Positions 1-5,974 of a stretch of 6,410 nucleotides of DNA are shown piece after piece. Position numbers and translations under genes: made by a program. This DNA comes from an uncultured Christensenellaceae bacterium (lineage in GTDB: Bacteria; Bacillota; Clostridia; Christensenellales; MGBC116941). How positions within the stretch are numbered: position 1 is the stretch's first letter; each line of letters opens with the position of its first letter. The notes under the pieces are model-generated. The model saw nothing but the letters and a program-made list of their open reading frames with translations, made no database searches and was not told the origin of the DNA. The DNA lies in the NCBI GenBank assembly GCA_910585035.1, contig CAJUEF010000006.1:70288-76697 (forward strand). Reading direction: 5' to 3'.

Positions 1-299
1 TTATTTATGAAGAATTTAAAGGCACCGGCAACATGGAAGTTCATTTAAGCCGTGAACTGGCTGAGAAGCATATATTCCCTGCAATAGATATTGAAAAAAG
101 CTCGACCCGAAAGGAAGAATTACTTTTTACAAAAGAAGAGCTCGAAGGCTCATGCAGCTTGCGCAAGCTTGTTCGCAGCGGCACTCTTGCTGAAAACACC
201 GAACATATCCTGTCCATGCTGAAAAAAACATCTAACAATAAAGAATTTTTAATAAGGCTTAAAGACTGGCTGAAAATTATGGATGGAAAAAAAATATAA
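1..299 (+). CDS. rho: Transcription termination factor Rho, C-terminal end (5' partial)
   Basis: This is the last ~98 codons of Rho, the hexameric RNA-dependent ATPase that releases RNA polymerase from untranslated transcripts. The reading frame is open from base 3 and continues upstream of the window; the ATG at 33 is an internal methionine, not the start. The stretch reading EEFKGTGNMEVHLSRELAEK is the hallmark of the second half of the RecA-type ATPase domain and aligns from memory with the E. coli segment GTGNMELHLSRKIAEKR. The arginine of STRKEELL (codon 108-110) corresponds to the arginine finger (R366 in E. coli numbering). The position equivalent to E. coli R353 is a histidine here (codon 69-71). 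The end is the usual alpha-helical tail. The stop is followed within 10 bases by the rpmE promoter, an order common in Firmicutes. Identity is firm. Confidence 0.96.
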   Translation, partial: IYEEFKGTGNMEVHLSRELAEKHIFPAIDIEKSSTRKEELLFTKEELEGSCSLRKLVRSGTLAENTEHILSMLKKTSNNKEFLIRLKDWLKIMDGKKI

Positions 300-306
300 A
301 AAACCC

Positions 307-334
307 TTGAATACAAGCCAAATTGTGTTATAAT
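307..334 (+). promoter_or_regulatory. rpmE promoter (sigma-A type, extended -10)
   Basis: A -35 box TTGAAT (307-312) and a perfect -10 box TATAAT (329-334) are separated by 16 bases. The -10 is preceded by TGT, giving the extended form TGnTATAAT. Transcription would begin near 341, leaving a leader of about 39 nt before the rpmE start. I see no strong hairpin in that leader that would suggest an L31-binding autoregulatory structure. It lies only 8 bases after the rho stop, so rpmE can be transcribed independently of rho. Confidence 0.75.
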
Positions 335-379
335 ATAAGGCATGACTATAAATATTTGATTTTAAGAGAGGTGTAAGGA

Positions 380-577
380 ATGAAAAAAGGTATACATCCT
401 GATTATAAACAGGCTACAATTAAATGTGCTTGCGGCGAAACATTCACAACAGGCTCAGTAAAGGAAGATATTCGCGTTGAAATATGCAGCAAATGCCATC
501 CGTTTTTTACTGGTAAACAAAAGCTTGTTGATACCGGCGGACGTGTAGACAGATTTAAAAAGAGATATGGTATGTAA
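380..577 (+). CDS. rpmE: 50S ribosomal protein L31 (bL31), zinc-binding form
   Basis: The 65-residue product is full length for type A bL31, a small protein of the large ribosomal subunit that bridges to the small subunit head. The start MKKGIHPDY and the end VDRFKKRYG are family signatures. Four cysteines, C16-x-C18 and C36-x-x-C39, form the zinc ribbon, so this is the C+ zinc-containing paralog (RpmE), not the zinc-free RpmE2/YtjA form that replaces it in zinc limitation. No zinc-free paralog is visible in the window. The ATG at 380 is supported by the SD-like GAGAGGTG at 366-373, six bases upstream. It has its own promoter (307-334) and terminator (643-677), so it is probably mainly monocistronic. 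Confidence 0.97.
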   Translation: MKKGIHPDYKQATIKCACGETFTTGSVKEDIRVEICSKCHPFFTGKQKLVDTGGRVDRFKKRYGM

Positions 578-642
578 ACCGGCGTCCACTTTTAAAACAC
601 TTTTTGTGATGGGCGTGGTTTAATTTTCATGTTTGTAATTTT

Positions 643-677
643 GCAGATTAAGGTATCGCGCCTTAATCTGCTTTTTT
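643..677 (+). terminator. Intrinsic terminator after rpmE
   Basis: A perfect 11-bp stem, GCAGATTAAGG (643-653) paired with CCTTAATCTGC (661-671), encloses a 7-base loop and is followed by six T residues (672-677). This is a classic Rho-independent terminator on the plus strand. It separates rpmE from the DUF1385 gene, implying that the latter needs a promoter between about 678 and 745 or partial readthrough; no clear promoter is visible there. Confidence 0.93.
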
Positions 678-756
678 ATAATGAAATAAAAAATACAGTT
701 TTAAAAAGTTTATTACCATCAAAAGAATTAATTGTCTTAAAAGCAGAGGAGATTTA

Positions 757-1677
757 ATGGGCAAAAAATACGAAACCGTTGGAGGCCAGGCCGTTATTGA
801 AGGCGTTATGATGAAAAGCAGTGAGCGCACTGCAATGGCTGTCCGAAGTGAAAACGGCGATATACAATATATTTGCACAGAGAATAAGCAGATAAAAAAC
901 AAAGTTTTAAAGCTTCCGTTTATCCGCGGCTGCGTAGGCTTCTTTAATATGCTTGTTGAAGGTGTGGGCTACATAAACAAAAGCGCGGCAATGGCATTTG
1001 CGCAGGAAGAGGAAGAGGCGGGAGGCCTTGTCATGTATATCGGGGCTTTCTTTGGAATATGTCTTTCAATACTTCTTTTTATATTTTTACCTACATTTTT
1101 TGCCTCCTTTTTCCGCAGATACATTTCCGGCAACATTGCCATTAATTTAACAGAAGGACTTATACGTATAATTATATTTATCGCTTATCTGCTTATTATG
1201 AGCATCTTCCCTGATATGAAGCGGTTTTTTATGTATCACGGGGCTGAACACAAAACCATTATGTGCTCAGAAAAAGGAATGGAACTAACAGTGGAAAACG
1301 TTCGCACTGCAACGCGCCTGCATCCCCGCTGCGGAACTACGTTTATGTTTTTGCTTATGATAATAAGTATACTCATTTACAGCCTGATAATCTGGACTGA
1401 TAATCTGTTGCTCAGAACCCTGCTTCGCATACTTTTGCTTCCAGTAATTGCAGGAGTATCCTATGAAATACTAAAGGGGCTTGCAAAAACAGAAAACAAA
1501 TGTTTTTACATTTTTAAATGGCCGGGGCTTATGCTCCAAAAAATAACGACCAAAGAGCCAACCGACGATATGATCAAGGTAGCAATAGTGGCATTTAAGG
1601 GAGCAAAACTAAATAAGCAGCAAATGGAACAATGGACAAACAGCAATGAGGGAATAGGATATAAGCAATATGTATAA
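757..1677 (+). CDS. DUF1385 (YqhQ-like) membrane protein, predicted metal-dependent enzyme
   Basis: This 306-residue protein belongs to the DUF1385/YqhQ family, annotated by homology as a predicted metal-dependent membrane enzyme; no reaction is established. The N-terminal signature GGQAVIEGVMM lies at residues 9-19. Two conserved motifs carry likely metal ligands: YHGAEHKT at 160-167 (H161, E164, H165) and HPRCGT at 189-194 (H189, C192). The C-terminal signature WPGLMLQKITTKEPTDDMI covers about 255-273. Hydrophobic stretches at about 90-119, 133-152, 196-213 and 217-234 predict four membrane segments, with the His/Glu and His/Cys motifs in the loop between the second and third. The ATG at 757 follows AGAGGAGA (745-752). 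The stop overlaps the prmC start by 8 bases. The order DUF1385-prmC-prfA is common in clostridia, but the functional reason is unknown. Family assignment is strong, function open. Confidence 0.93.
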   Translation: MGKKYETVGGQAVIEGVMMKSSERTAMAVRSENGDIQYICTENKQIKNKVLKLPFIRGCVGFFNMLVEGVGYINKSAAMAFAQEEEEAGGLVMYIGAFFGICLSILLFIFLPTFFASFFRRYISGNIAINLTEGLIRIIIFIAYLLIMSIFPDMKRFFMYHGAEHKTIMCSEKGMELTVENVRTATRLHPRCGTTFMFLLMIISILIYSLIIWTDNLLLRTLLRILLLPVIAGVSYEILKGLAKTENKCFYIFKWPGLMLQKITTKEPTDDMIKVAIVAFKGAKLNKQQMEQWTNSNEGIGYKQYV

Positions 1678-2485
1678 ACCCCTAAGTTGTCTTTTAACTG
1701 TAAAAAACAAAATAAAATCTCTTCCCAATTACGAAAATCAGGCCATGTGGCTGTGCTGCAGCGTGCTTAATATGGACAGCGCCCATTTGCTTATGAATGA
1801 CATGGATATAAGCGATGAACAATATAATTGCCTTATGGAAAAGACCAATCTGCTCATTTCCGGCTATCCTCTCCAATACATAACCGGCGATACTCAGTTT
1901 ATGGGGCTGGATTTTAATGTGAAAGAAAATGTGCTTATTCCAAGAAACGACACTGAAATAATAACAGAGCTGGCAATAAAACATATAGGCGGCAAACCGC
2001 TTGATGTGTTGGACTTATGCTGTGGGAGCGGATGTATTGGTCTTAGCATAAAATATTACTGTCCTAATTCATCTGTAACTCTTGCCGATATAAGCTGCGA
2101 TGCCCTGGAGCTTGCGGCCCAAAATGCAAAGCATTTGGCAGCAGATGTTAATATAATAAAAAGCGATATGTTCAACAGCCTTTCCGGCGCTTTCGACGTG
2201 ATTGTGTCCAATCCCCCTTATATACCAAGAGCAGTTATTCCCACTCTGAGCAAACAGGTAAACTACGAGCCAAAGCTGGCTCTAGACGGTGGAAATGACG
2301 GTCTTGATTACTACCGCAAAATAAAAAACGATTATCGGCGTTTCTTAAAAAAAGGCGGTATTATGCTTCTTGAAACGGGTCATAATCAAGGCGGCGAGTT
2401 AATTCGTATTTTTGACGGCGGCGCTGTTATAAAGGATTATAAGGGTAACGATAGAATTTTAAAGTTGGAGAAAAAATATGTTTAA
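1670..2485 (+). CDS. prmC: Release factor glutamine N5-methyltransferase PrmC
   Basis: PrmC (HemK family) transfers a methyl group from S-adenosylmethionine to the side-chain nitrogen of the glutamine in the GGQ motif of release factors 1 and 2, which raises termination efficiency. The 271 residues fit the family length of about 270-290. The N-terminal release-factor binding helices (about 1-75) lead into PLQYITGDTQFMGLDFNV (67-84) and LIPRNDTEII (89-98). The class I methyltransferase SAM loop DLCCGSGCIGLS is at 115-126, and the catalytic NPPY tetrapeptide is at 181-184 within VSNPPYIPR. The usual PRPETE/PRPDTE reads PRNDTE here, with Pro replaced by Asn. The start at 1670 lies inside the end of the DUF1385 gene (8-base overlap) with AGGA at 1656-1659 as a modest SD, suggesting translational coupling. 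Its substrate RF1 is encoded next. Confidence 0.97.
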   Translation: MYKPLSCLLTVKNKIKSLPNYENQAMWLCCSVLNMDSAHLLMNDMDISDEQYNCLMEKTNLLISGYPLQYITGDTQFMGLDFNVKENVLIPRNDTEIITELAIKHIGGKPLDVLDLCCGSGCIGLSIKYYCPNSSVTLADISCDALELAAQNAKHLAADVNIIKSDMFNSLSGAFDVIVSNPPYIPRAVIPTLSKQVNYEPKLALDGGNDGLDYYRKIKNDYRRFLKKGGIMLLETGHNQGGELIRIFDGGAVIKDYKGNDRILKLEKKYV

Positions 2486-3548
2486 TAAATTAAAAAGTTT
2501 AAGCGACCAATATGAACAAATAAGCAAAGAGCTAACCAACCCTGATATAATAAATGATAAAAAGGCTTACACCAAAGCCCTCCGCGACCTAGCAAATGTT
2601 GAGGACGCACACAATGCATATGTAGAATATACAGATCTCAACAAAGAAATTGACGATTTAGTTTCCATGCAAAGTGATGATTTAGATCCTGAAATGAAAC
2701 AAATGGTTCATGAAGAGCTAAAAGAAAAGAAAGCGGCAATGGAAGATCTTACAGGCAGAGTTAAAATGCTGCTTATGCCAAAGGACCCTAATGACGGCAG
2801 AAACGCCATGCTTGAAATCAGAGCAGGCACAGGCGGTGACGAGGCTGCCCTCTTTGCTGCTGATCTTTACCGCATGTATACCCGTTATGCTGAGCGTCAT
2901 GGGTTTAAAATTGAGGTTATGTCATCAAGTGATATTGAACTTGGTGGAGTTAAAGAAGTCATCGTTTGTATATCCGGGAAAAATGTATTTTCCCGCCTTA
3001 AATACGAAAGCGGCGTTCACCGTGTGCAGCGTGTTCCCGAAACAGAATCCCAGGGGCGCGTTCATACCAGCGCAGCAACTGTTGCAGTTATGCCTGAAGT
3101 GGAAGACGTTGAAGTGGAAATAAACCCTAATGATATACGTATAGACGTGTTCCGCGCCGGCGGGAACGGCGGTCAGTGCGTAAATACCACTGATTCTGCC
3201 GTTCGTATTACTCACATTCCTACAGGAATAGTTGTAAGCTGCCAGGATGAAAAATCACAGCTTAAAAATAAAGAAAAAGGAATGAGGGTTTTAAAATCCC
3301 GCATTTATGATAAGATGATAAGAGAGCAGCAGGAAACCATGTCTGAAGCCCGCAAAGCTCAGGTTGGCTCCGGCGACAGAAGCGAACGCATCCGCACATA
3401 TAATTTCCCTCAAGGCCGGGTTACAGACCATAGAATCGGTATGACTATATATAAGCTGGACAGCTTTATGGACGGTGAGTGCGATGAAGTTATCGACGCT
3501 CTTATTATTGCCGGTCAGGAAAACTCTTTAAAGTCGGAAGAAGAATAG
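2478..3548 (+). CDS. prfA: Peptide chain release factor 1 (RF1)
   Basis: RF1 recognises UAA and UAG stop codons and triggers peptidyl-tRNA hydrolysis on the ribosome. The 356 residues match the full family length. The N-terminal helical domain covers about 1-105. The stop-codon reading motif is PxT type (P187-E188-T189 in VQRVPETESQGRVHTSAA), which marks RF1; RF2 would carry SPF. The catalytic motif AGGNGGQCVNTTDS has GGQ at 231-233, and Q233 is the residue methylated by PrmC. The residue after GGQ is Cys instead of the His seen in E. coli. The sequence is in frame throughout, with no programmed frameshift (that is an RF2 property). Its ATG overlaps the prmC stop by 8 bases, and TTGGAG at 2465-2470 lies 7 bases upstream as SD. 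Only RF1 is seen here; prfB must be elsewhere. Confidence 0.98.
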   Translation: MFNKLKSLSDQYEQISKELTNPDIINDKKAYTKALRDLANVEDAHNAYVEYTDLNKEIDDLVSMQSDDLDPEMKQMVHEELKEKKAAMEDLTGRVKMLLMPKDPNDGRNAMLEIRAGTGGDEAALFAADLYRMYTRYAERHGFKIEVMSSSDIELGGVKEVIVCISGKNVFSRLKYESGVHRVQRVPETESQGRVHTSAATVAVMPEVEDVEVEINPNDIRIDVFRAGGNGGQCVNTTDSAVRITHIPTGIVVSCQDEKSQLKNKEKGMRVLKSRIYDKMIREQQETMSEARKAQVGSGDRSERIRTYNFPQGRVTDHRIGMTIYKLDSFMDGECDEVIDALIIAGQENSLKSEEE

Positions 3549-3707
3549 ATTGAAATTAAATAGCCGTAACTTTATTTAAAAAATGTCATGGCTCTAATAA
3601 ATATTTAATTACTTTAAATGTTATCGGCAAACCAAGTTTAATAAGAAAGGAATTTAAGAGAACCTAAGGCTTATATAAAATAAAAAATTACATAATACAC
3701 AAAAGGT

Positions 3708-3740
3708 TTCTGCAAAAAAGCAGAACTGCCATTTTTGTTT
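3708..3740 (+). terminator. Possible weak hairpin terminator upstream of the phosphoesterase
   Basis: A 6-bp stem, TTCTGC (3708-3713) with GCAGAA (3720-3725), has an A6 loop and is followed after a few bases by a T-rich stretch (ATTTTTGTTT, 3731-3740). It could end readthrough from prfA, but the stem is short and the T tract is not adjacent. It sits 17 bases before the next ATG, so it could instead influence translation of that gene. No better terminator is visible between 3549 and 3742, and Rho-dependent ending of the prfA transcript is also possible. Confidence 0.3.
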
Positions 3741-3742
3741 CA

Positions 3743-5035
3743 ATGTATAGGTCCTTGTTATATATTATGGTATTATCTAATATTTCATCGCTTTCCAGCA
3801 AAGAAGTCCCCGCTTCTATAATGGTATGCTCAGATTTACATTATTTATCGCCGCGTTTAAGCGACGGCGGCGAAGGGTTTTTGGAAATCTTAGGACAGGG
3901 TGACGGAAAAGTCACTCAATATATAGAGGAAATAACCAACGCATTAATAGACGAAATTAAGGTAAAACGTCCTGATGTGCTTATACTTAACGGTGATTTG
4001 ACCTTTAACGGCGCTTATGAAAGCCATATCGATTTAATTTCCAAACTCAGAATAATACAGGAAGAACTTGGCACCCAGGTTCTTGTTATACCCGGCGAAC
4101 ACGATTTTAATAATAAAAACGCTGCCAGTTTTTTTGGTGCTACCTATAATAAAAAAGAATCTATAACTCCTGAAGCATTTAAAATGATGTATTATGAATT
4201 TGGTTTTAAACAAGCTGTTTCAACTGCAACAATTCATAAAGACAGATATTCATTTAGCTATGTTTATCCTCTTCGCAAAGACCTTTGGATTGCAATGCTT
4301 GACATAAATTCCTTTCAGAAAAATTATATATACGATAAAACCTATAAATGGCTAAAAGCCCGGCTGAATTGTGCAAAAAGGGGAAAAGCAAAAGTGATTA
4401 CAGTCAGCCACCAAAGCATGCTTCCCCACCTCTCTTTATTTAAAGAAGGATCTCTTCTTAAAAACCCCAATCAGCTGCTTAGCCTTTACAAACAACAGCG
4501 TATACTCTGCAATCTTGCCGGTCATCAGCACTCTCAGCATATGCAAAGTGATGGCTTTACAGAAATTTTAACCTCATCTATTGCCATCTCTCCCCACCAA
4601 TATGGTATGGCAAGGTATGACGGTTTTTCTGTCTACTATAATACCCAGCCTTTAAATATAGACACTTGGGCAAAAAAACAAGGTATTGACAATGTTGAGC
4701 TTTTAAATTTTAACAGTTATTCAAGAAAATTTTTAGAAATGGTTTACCGCAACCACATTTCGGCATATCTTTATGAAAACGGACTTTCAAAGAATCTTTC
4801 AAAATCAGAAAAAAGTCTGATTATAAATACCTTTGCAAGCTTAACTGCAGACTTTTTTTCAGGCAAAAAAATTGATATAGTCCCTTTTGAGAAAGGTATT
4901 AAACTCTGGCGCAAATTACCTATATCTTTCTTCTCTTCTTATTTGGAAAATATTATAGATAATGCTGATAATGAAAACCTTTATTTTACCATGCAGCGCG
5001 TGAGAAAAAGGGCAACATGTTTTCCTAAAAATTAG
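3743..5035 (+). CDS. Calcineurin-like metallophosphoesterase with altered GNHD motif
   Basis: This 430-residue protein has the two-metal phosphoesterase fold that hydrolyses phosphomono- or diesters; the substrate cannot be told. Motifs run in order: SDLHY (D31, H33), NGDLTFNG (D85), PGEHDF (118-121, with E119 where the family has Asn, then H120 and D121), VSHQS (H223) and GHQHSQH (H261, H263). All other metal ligands are present. It resembles exported clostridial phosphoesterases with SDLHYLSP and GDLTFNG signatures. Residues 1-19 (MYRSLLYIMVLSNISSLSS) could be a short signal peptide, but no lipobox cysteine is present. The residues after about 310 form a helical C-terminal extension. No SD precedes the ATG at 3743. 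The frame stays open upstream to 3668 and would add a basic, hydrophobic stretch (KRFLQKSRTAIFVS), so the true start may be a non-ATG codon upstream or the start may have decayed. It stands alone, with no partner gene in the same unit. Confidence 0.85.
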   Translation: MYRSLLYIMVLSNISSLSSKEVPASIMVCSDLHYLSPRLSDGGEGFLEILGQGDGKVTQYIEEITNALIDEIKVKRPDVLILNGDLTFNGAYESHIDLISKLRIIQEELGTQVLVIPGEHDFNNKNAASFFGATYNKKESITPEAFKMMYYEFGFKQAVSTATIHKDRYSFSYVYPLRKDLWIAMLDINSFQKNYIYDKTYKWLKARLNCAKRGKAKVITVSHQSMLPHLSLFKEGSLLKNPNQLLSLYKQQRILCNLAGHQHSQHMQSDGFTEILTSSIAISPHQYGMARYDGFSVYYNTQPLNIDTWAKKQGIDNVELLNFNSYSRKFLEMVYRNHISAYLYENGLSKNLSKSEKSLIINTFASLTADFFSGKKIDIVPFEKGIKLWRKLPISFFSSYLENIIDNADNENLYFTMQRVRKRATCFPKN

Positions 5036-5047
5036 TTTTTACTTTTC

Positions 5048-5087
5048 CACCTTTCTTTTTAAAAAGAAAGGTGAAACCAAAGAAAAT
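5048..5087. repeat. 26-bp perfect palindrome, member of a repeat family also seen at 6375
   Basis: Bases 5048-5060 (CACCTTTCTTTTT) and 5061-5073 are exact reverse complements with no spacer. The adjoining CCAAAGAAAAT (5077-5087) belongs to the same unit, because its reverse complement ATTTTCTTTGG precedes CACCTTTCTTTTT at 6375-6401. The palindrome starts 13 bases after the phosphoesterase stop. It has no T tract outside the stem and so is a poor intrinsic terminator. It looks like a short dispersed palindromic (REP/MITE-like) element. Confidence 0.7.
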
Positions 5088-5113
5088 TATATACAACATA
5101 ATATATTACGGTA

Positions 5114-5145
5114 AAAAAATCCCATTTAAATAAATGGGATTTTTT
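5114..5145. terminator. Strong bidirectional intrinsic terminator
   Basis: A perfect 14-bp stem (5114-5127 with 5132-5145) and a 4-base loop AAAT have the core ATCCCATTT/AAATGGGAT extended by A5/T5. The T run serves plus-strand transcripts from the phosphoesterase, and the A run serves as a T run for minus-strand transcripts. It lies about 80 bases past the phosphoesterase stop and about 40 bases past the terminator of the minus-strand RNA, insulating the convergent units. Confidence 0.88.
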
Positions 5146-5183
5146 ACTTATATACCTCTATAAACCTGTTTTATATAAAAAAA

Positions 5184-5501
5184 TAAAAAAAGAACCTGTT
5201 CTGAATAACAGGTTCTCTTTAGAAGGTCTCTCCATGACAATGGAGAGTTTCGGCAACCATGGGGAGATTGCCGCCTGCCATGCTATCTGCTCAATGCATT
5301 AAGCCCCCAAAAAGGGAATTTTGTTGGGTTTGCAGCAAAATCCTGCTGCTGGATTATTTTTTACATAGTGCGATGGGAGCACACTATGTGGTGGGGTAAC
5401 GTAAAGATCGAAAAGCATAGTAAATTTTGTATATAGCATCAATACTCTTTTTACATACTGCGTGGTAATATAGTGGGACATATTTGGCTTTCGATCTTTA
5501 C
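5184..5501 (-). ncRNA. Putative structured non-coding RNA of about 318 nt, family not recognised
   Basis: The region has a promoter (5508-5536) and a terminator (5185-5216), both on the minus strand, but no credible protein. Reading 5' to 3' on the RNA: helix P1 pairs 5489-5501 with 5401-5413 (13 perfect bp, GTAAAGATCGAAA) and encloses about 75 nt. Then come a C-rich linker (5390-5400); a hairpin 5382-5389/5363-5370 with loop CUCCCAU; a hairpin 5344-5349/5332-5337 with loop GGAUUU; a hairpin with one bulge 5320-5328/5306-5313 and loop AUUCCC; a hairpin 5268-5273/5251-5256 with loop UCUCCCCAUGG; an 8-bp hairpin 5240-5247/5228-5235 with loop UGUC; and the terminator. The predicted start at 5501 is the first base of P1. 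I see no signatures of tmRNA, RNase P RNA, SRP RNA, 6S RNA or T-box. The 84-codon minus-strand frame inside it (5299-5553) has no SD or protein-like character. No gene lies downstream on the same strand, so it is free-standing and not a leader. Confidence 0.72.
5185..5216 (-). terminator. Intrinsic terminator of the minus-strand RNA
   Basis: A perfect 10-bp stem, AGAACCTGTT (5207-5216 read on the minus strand) with AACAGGTTCT (5191-5200), has the 6-base loop ATTCAG and is followed on the minus strand by a T-rich run (T at 5185-5190, then A, then more T). The orientation is clear because the plus-strand side ends in CTTTAG without a T run. An extra copy of AACCTGTT at 5163-5170 could pair with the same arm in readthrough transcripts. 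Confidence 0.88.
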
Positions 5502-5507
5502 AAACAA

Positions 5508-5536
5508 ATTTTACCATAAAAGCTAAAATAATGCAA
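5508..5536 (-). promoter_or_regulatory. Promoter of the minus-strand RNA (extended -10)
   Basis: On the minus strand the -10 is TAAAAT (5508-5513) preceded by TGG, giving TGnTAAAAT. A weak -35, TTGCAT (5531-5536), lies 17 bases upstream. The predicted start, 7 bases past the -10, is the G at 5501, the first base of the long P1 helix. This agreement between promoter and structure is the best support for both. Confidence 0.65.
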
Positions 5537-5551
5537 GATATAATTTGTATC

Positions 5552-5691
5552 ATATTTTATAATTTATTATGTAATATAAAACATATTACAAAATTACTTA
5601 TAAAACATTATGCTATATTTTATATATTTGTATCTCAATTTGTTATATTTCCTTTATTATAAAACATATGTAAAATATATTTATAAAATGT
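5552..5691. repeat. TATAAAACAT repeats in a very AT-rich intergenic region, probable operator
   Basis: The 10-mer TATAAAACAT occurs exactly at 5575-5584, 5599-5608 and 5658-5667. A degenerate copy, TATAAAATGT, is at 5682-5691. One-mismatch copies in the opposite orientation (ATATTTTATA) are at 5552-5561 and 5615-5624. The start-to-start spacing of the first two, and of the last two, is 24 bases in each case. The first copy also lies in a perfect inverted repeat, GTAATAT-5-ATATTAC (5571-5589). Tandem short repeats upstream of a ribbon-helix-helix gene are typical of autoregulatory operators; the assignment is inference. No single -35/-10 pair for the RHH gene stands out in this AT-rich stretch. 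Confidence 0.5.
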
Positions 5692-5715
5692 ATTTTTGAT
5701 TAAAAAGGTAAAATA

Positions 5716-5913
5716 ATGAGAGTTTTTAAAATACCCACGTTGCAAACGTCAACAAATAAGTCAGTCAGGTTTCCTGATGAAGTGATTGAACGAGTAGAAA
5801 AAGCAATCATGGGAACAGACTGCTCTTTTTCCGCTTTCGTTATTGAAGCTGTTATTGTTGCTCTTGAATGTGTGGAAGAGCAAAGCGGGGAACAAAGCGA
5901 TTACAAAAGCTAA
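5716..5913 (+). CDS. Small ribbon-helix-helix (Arc/CopG-type) DNA-binding protein
   Basis: The 65-residue product has the layout of a ribbon-helix-helix protein: a predicted beta strand NKSVRFP (14-20), whose paired strand in a dimer would enter the major groove; helix A about 20-32 (PDEVIERVEKAIM); a turn with GTDCS; and helix B about 37-52 (SFSAFVIEAVIVALEC). The SFSAFVIEAV segment matches the usual SxSxFVRxAV pattern of this fold. The tail 53-65 is acidic and polar. The ATG at 5716 follows AAAGGT (5704-5709). It stands alone, with no toxin gene beside it, so an antitoxin role is not supported by context; a transcription regulator acting on the repeats upstream and perhaps on the divergent RNA is more likely. 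It ends at the shared terminator 5942-5967. Confidence 0.8.
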   Translation: MRVFKIPTLQTSTNKSVRFPDEVIERVEKAIMGTDCSFSAFVIEAVIVALECVEEQSGEQSDYKS

Positions 5914-5941
5914 AATATATTTTTTTAAATTTTTTTGCAAA

Positions 5942-5967
5942 AAAATCTGCCCCCGTGGGCAGATTTT
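5942..5967. terminator. Bidirectional intrinsic terminator between convergent genes
   Basis: A perfect 11-bp stem, AAAATCTGCCC (5942-5952) with GGGCAGATTTT (5957-5967), encloses the 4-base loop CCGT. On the minus strand the stem runs into seven consecutive T residues, making a strong terminator for the gene at 5975-6250. On the plus strand four T residues lie inside the stem end, which would serve the RHH gene more weakly. Confidence 0.9.
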
Positions 5968-5974
5968 ATGATAC

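Noticed and set aside
677..682. TATAAT as a possible -10 for the DUF1385 gene
   Set aside because: It sits on the T tract of the rpmE terminator and the expected -35 position lies in the hairpin loop (TATCGC), with no match.
3562..3593. Imperfect hairpin AGCCGTAAC/GTCATGGCT after prfA as a terminator
   Set aside because: One mismatch and one wobble pair, a 14-base loop and no T tract after the stem make it unconvincing.
5184..5501. 6S RNA, tmRNA, RNase P RNA, SRP RNA or T-box identity for the minus-strand RNA
   Set aside because: None of the signature motifs is seen (tmRNA acceptor and T-loop, RNase P GAGGAAAGUCC, SRP GNAR tetraloop helix, T-box GGGUGGNACCGCG), and the long helix encloses the 5' part instead of joining the two ends as in 6S RNA.
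5299..5553. 84-codon minus-strand reading frame across the structured RNA
   Set aside because: It has no ribosome binding site, starts upstream of the RNA promoter, has no protein-like pattern, and its DNA is occupied by helices and hairpins.
5716..5913. Toxin-antitoxin pair with the RHH protein as antitoxin
   Set aside because: No toxin-like gene lies next to it on the same strand; the next gene is convergent, has its own promoter and resembles DUF6809.
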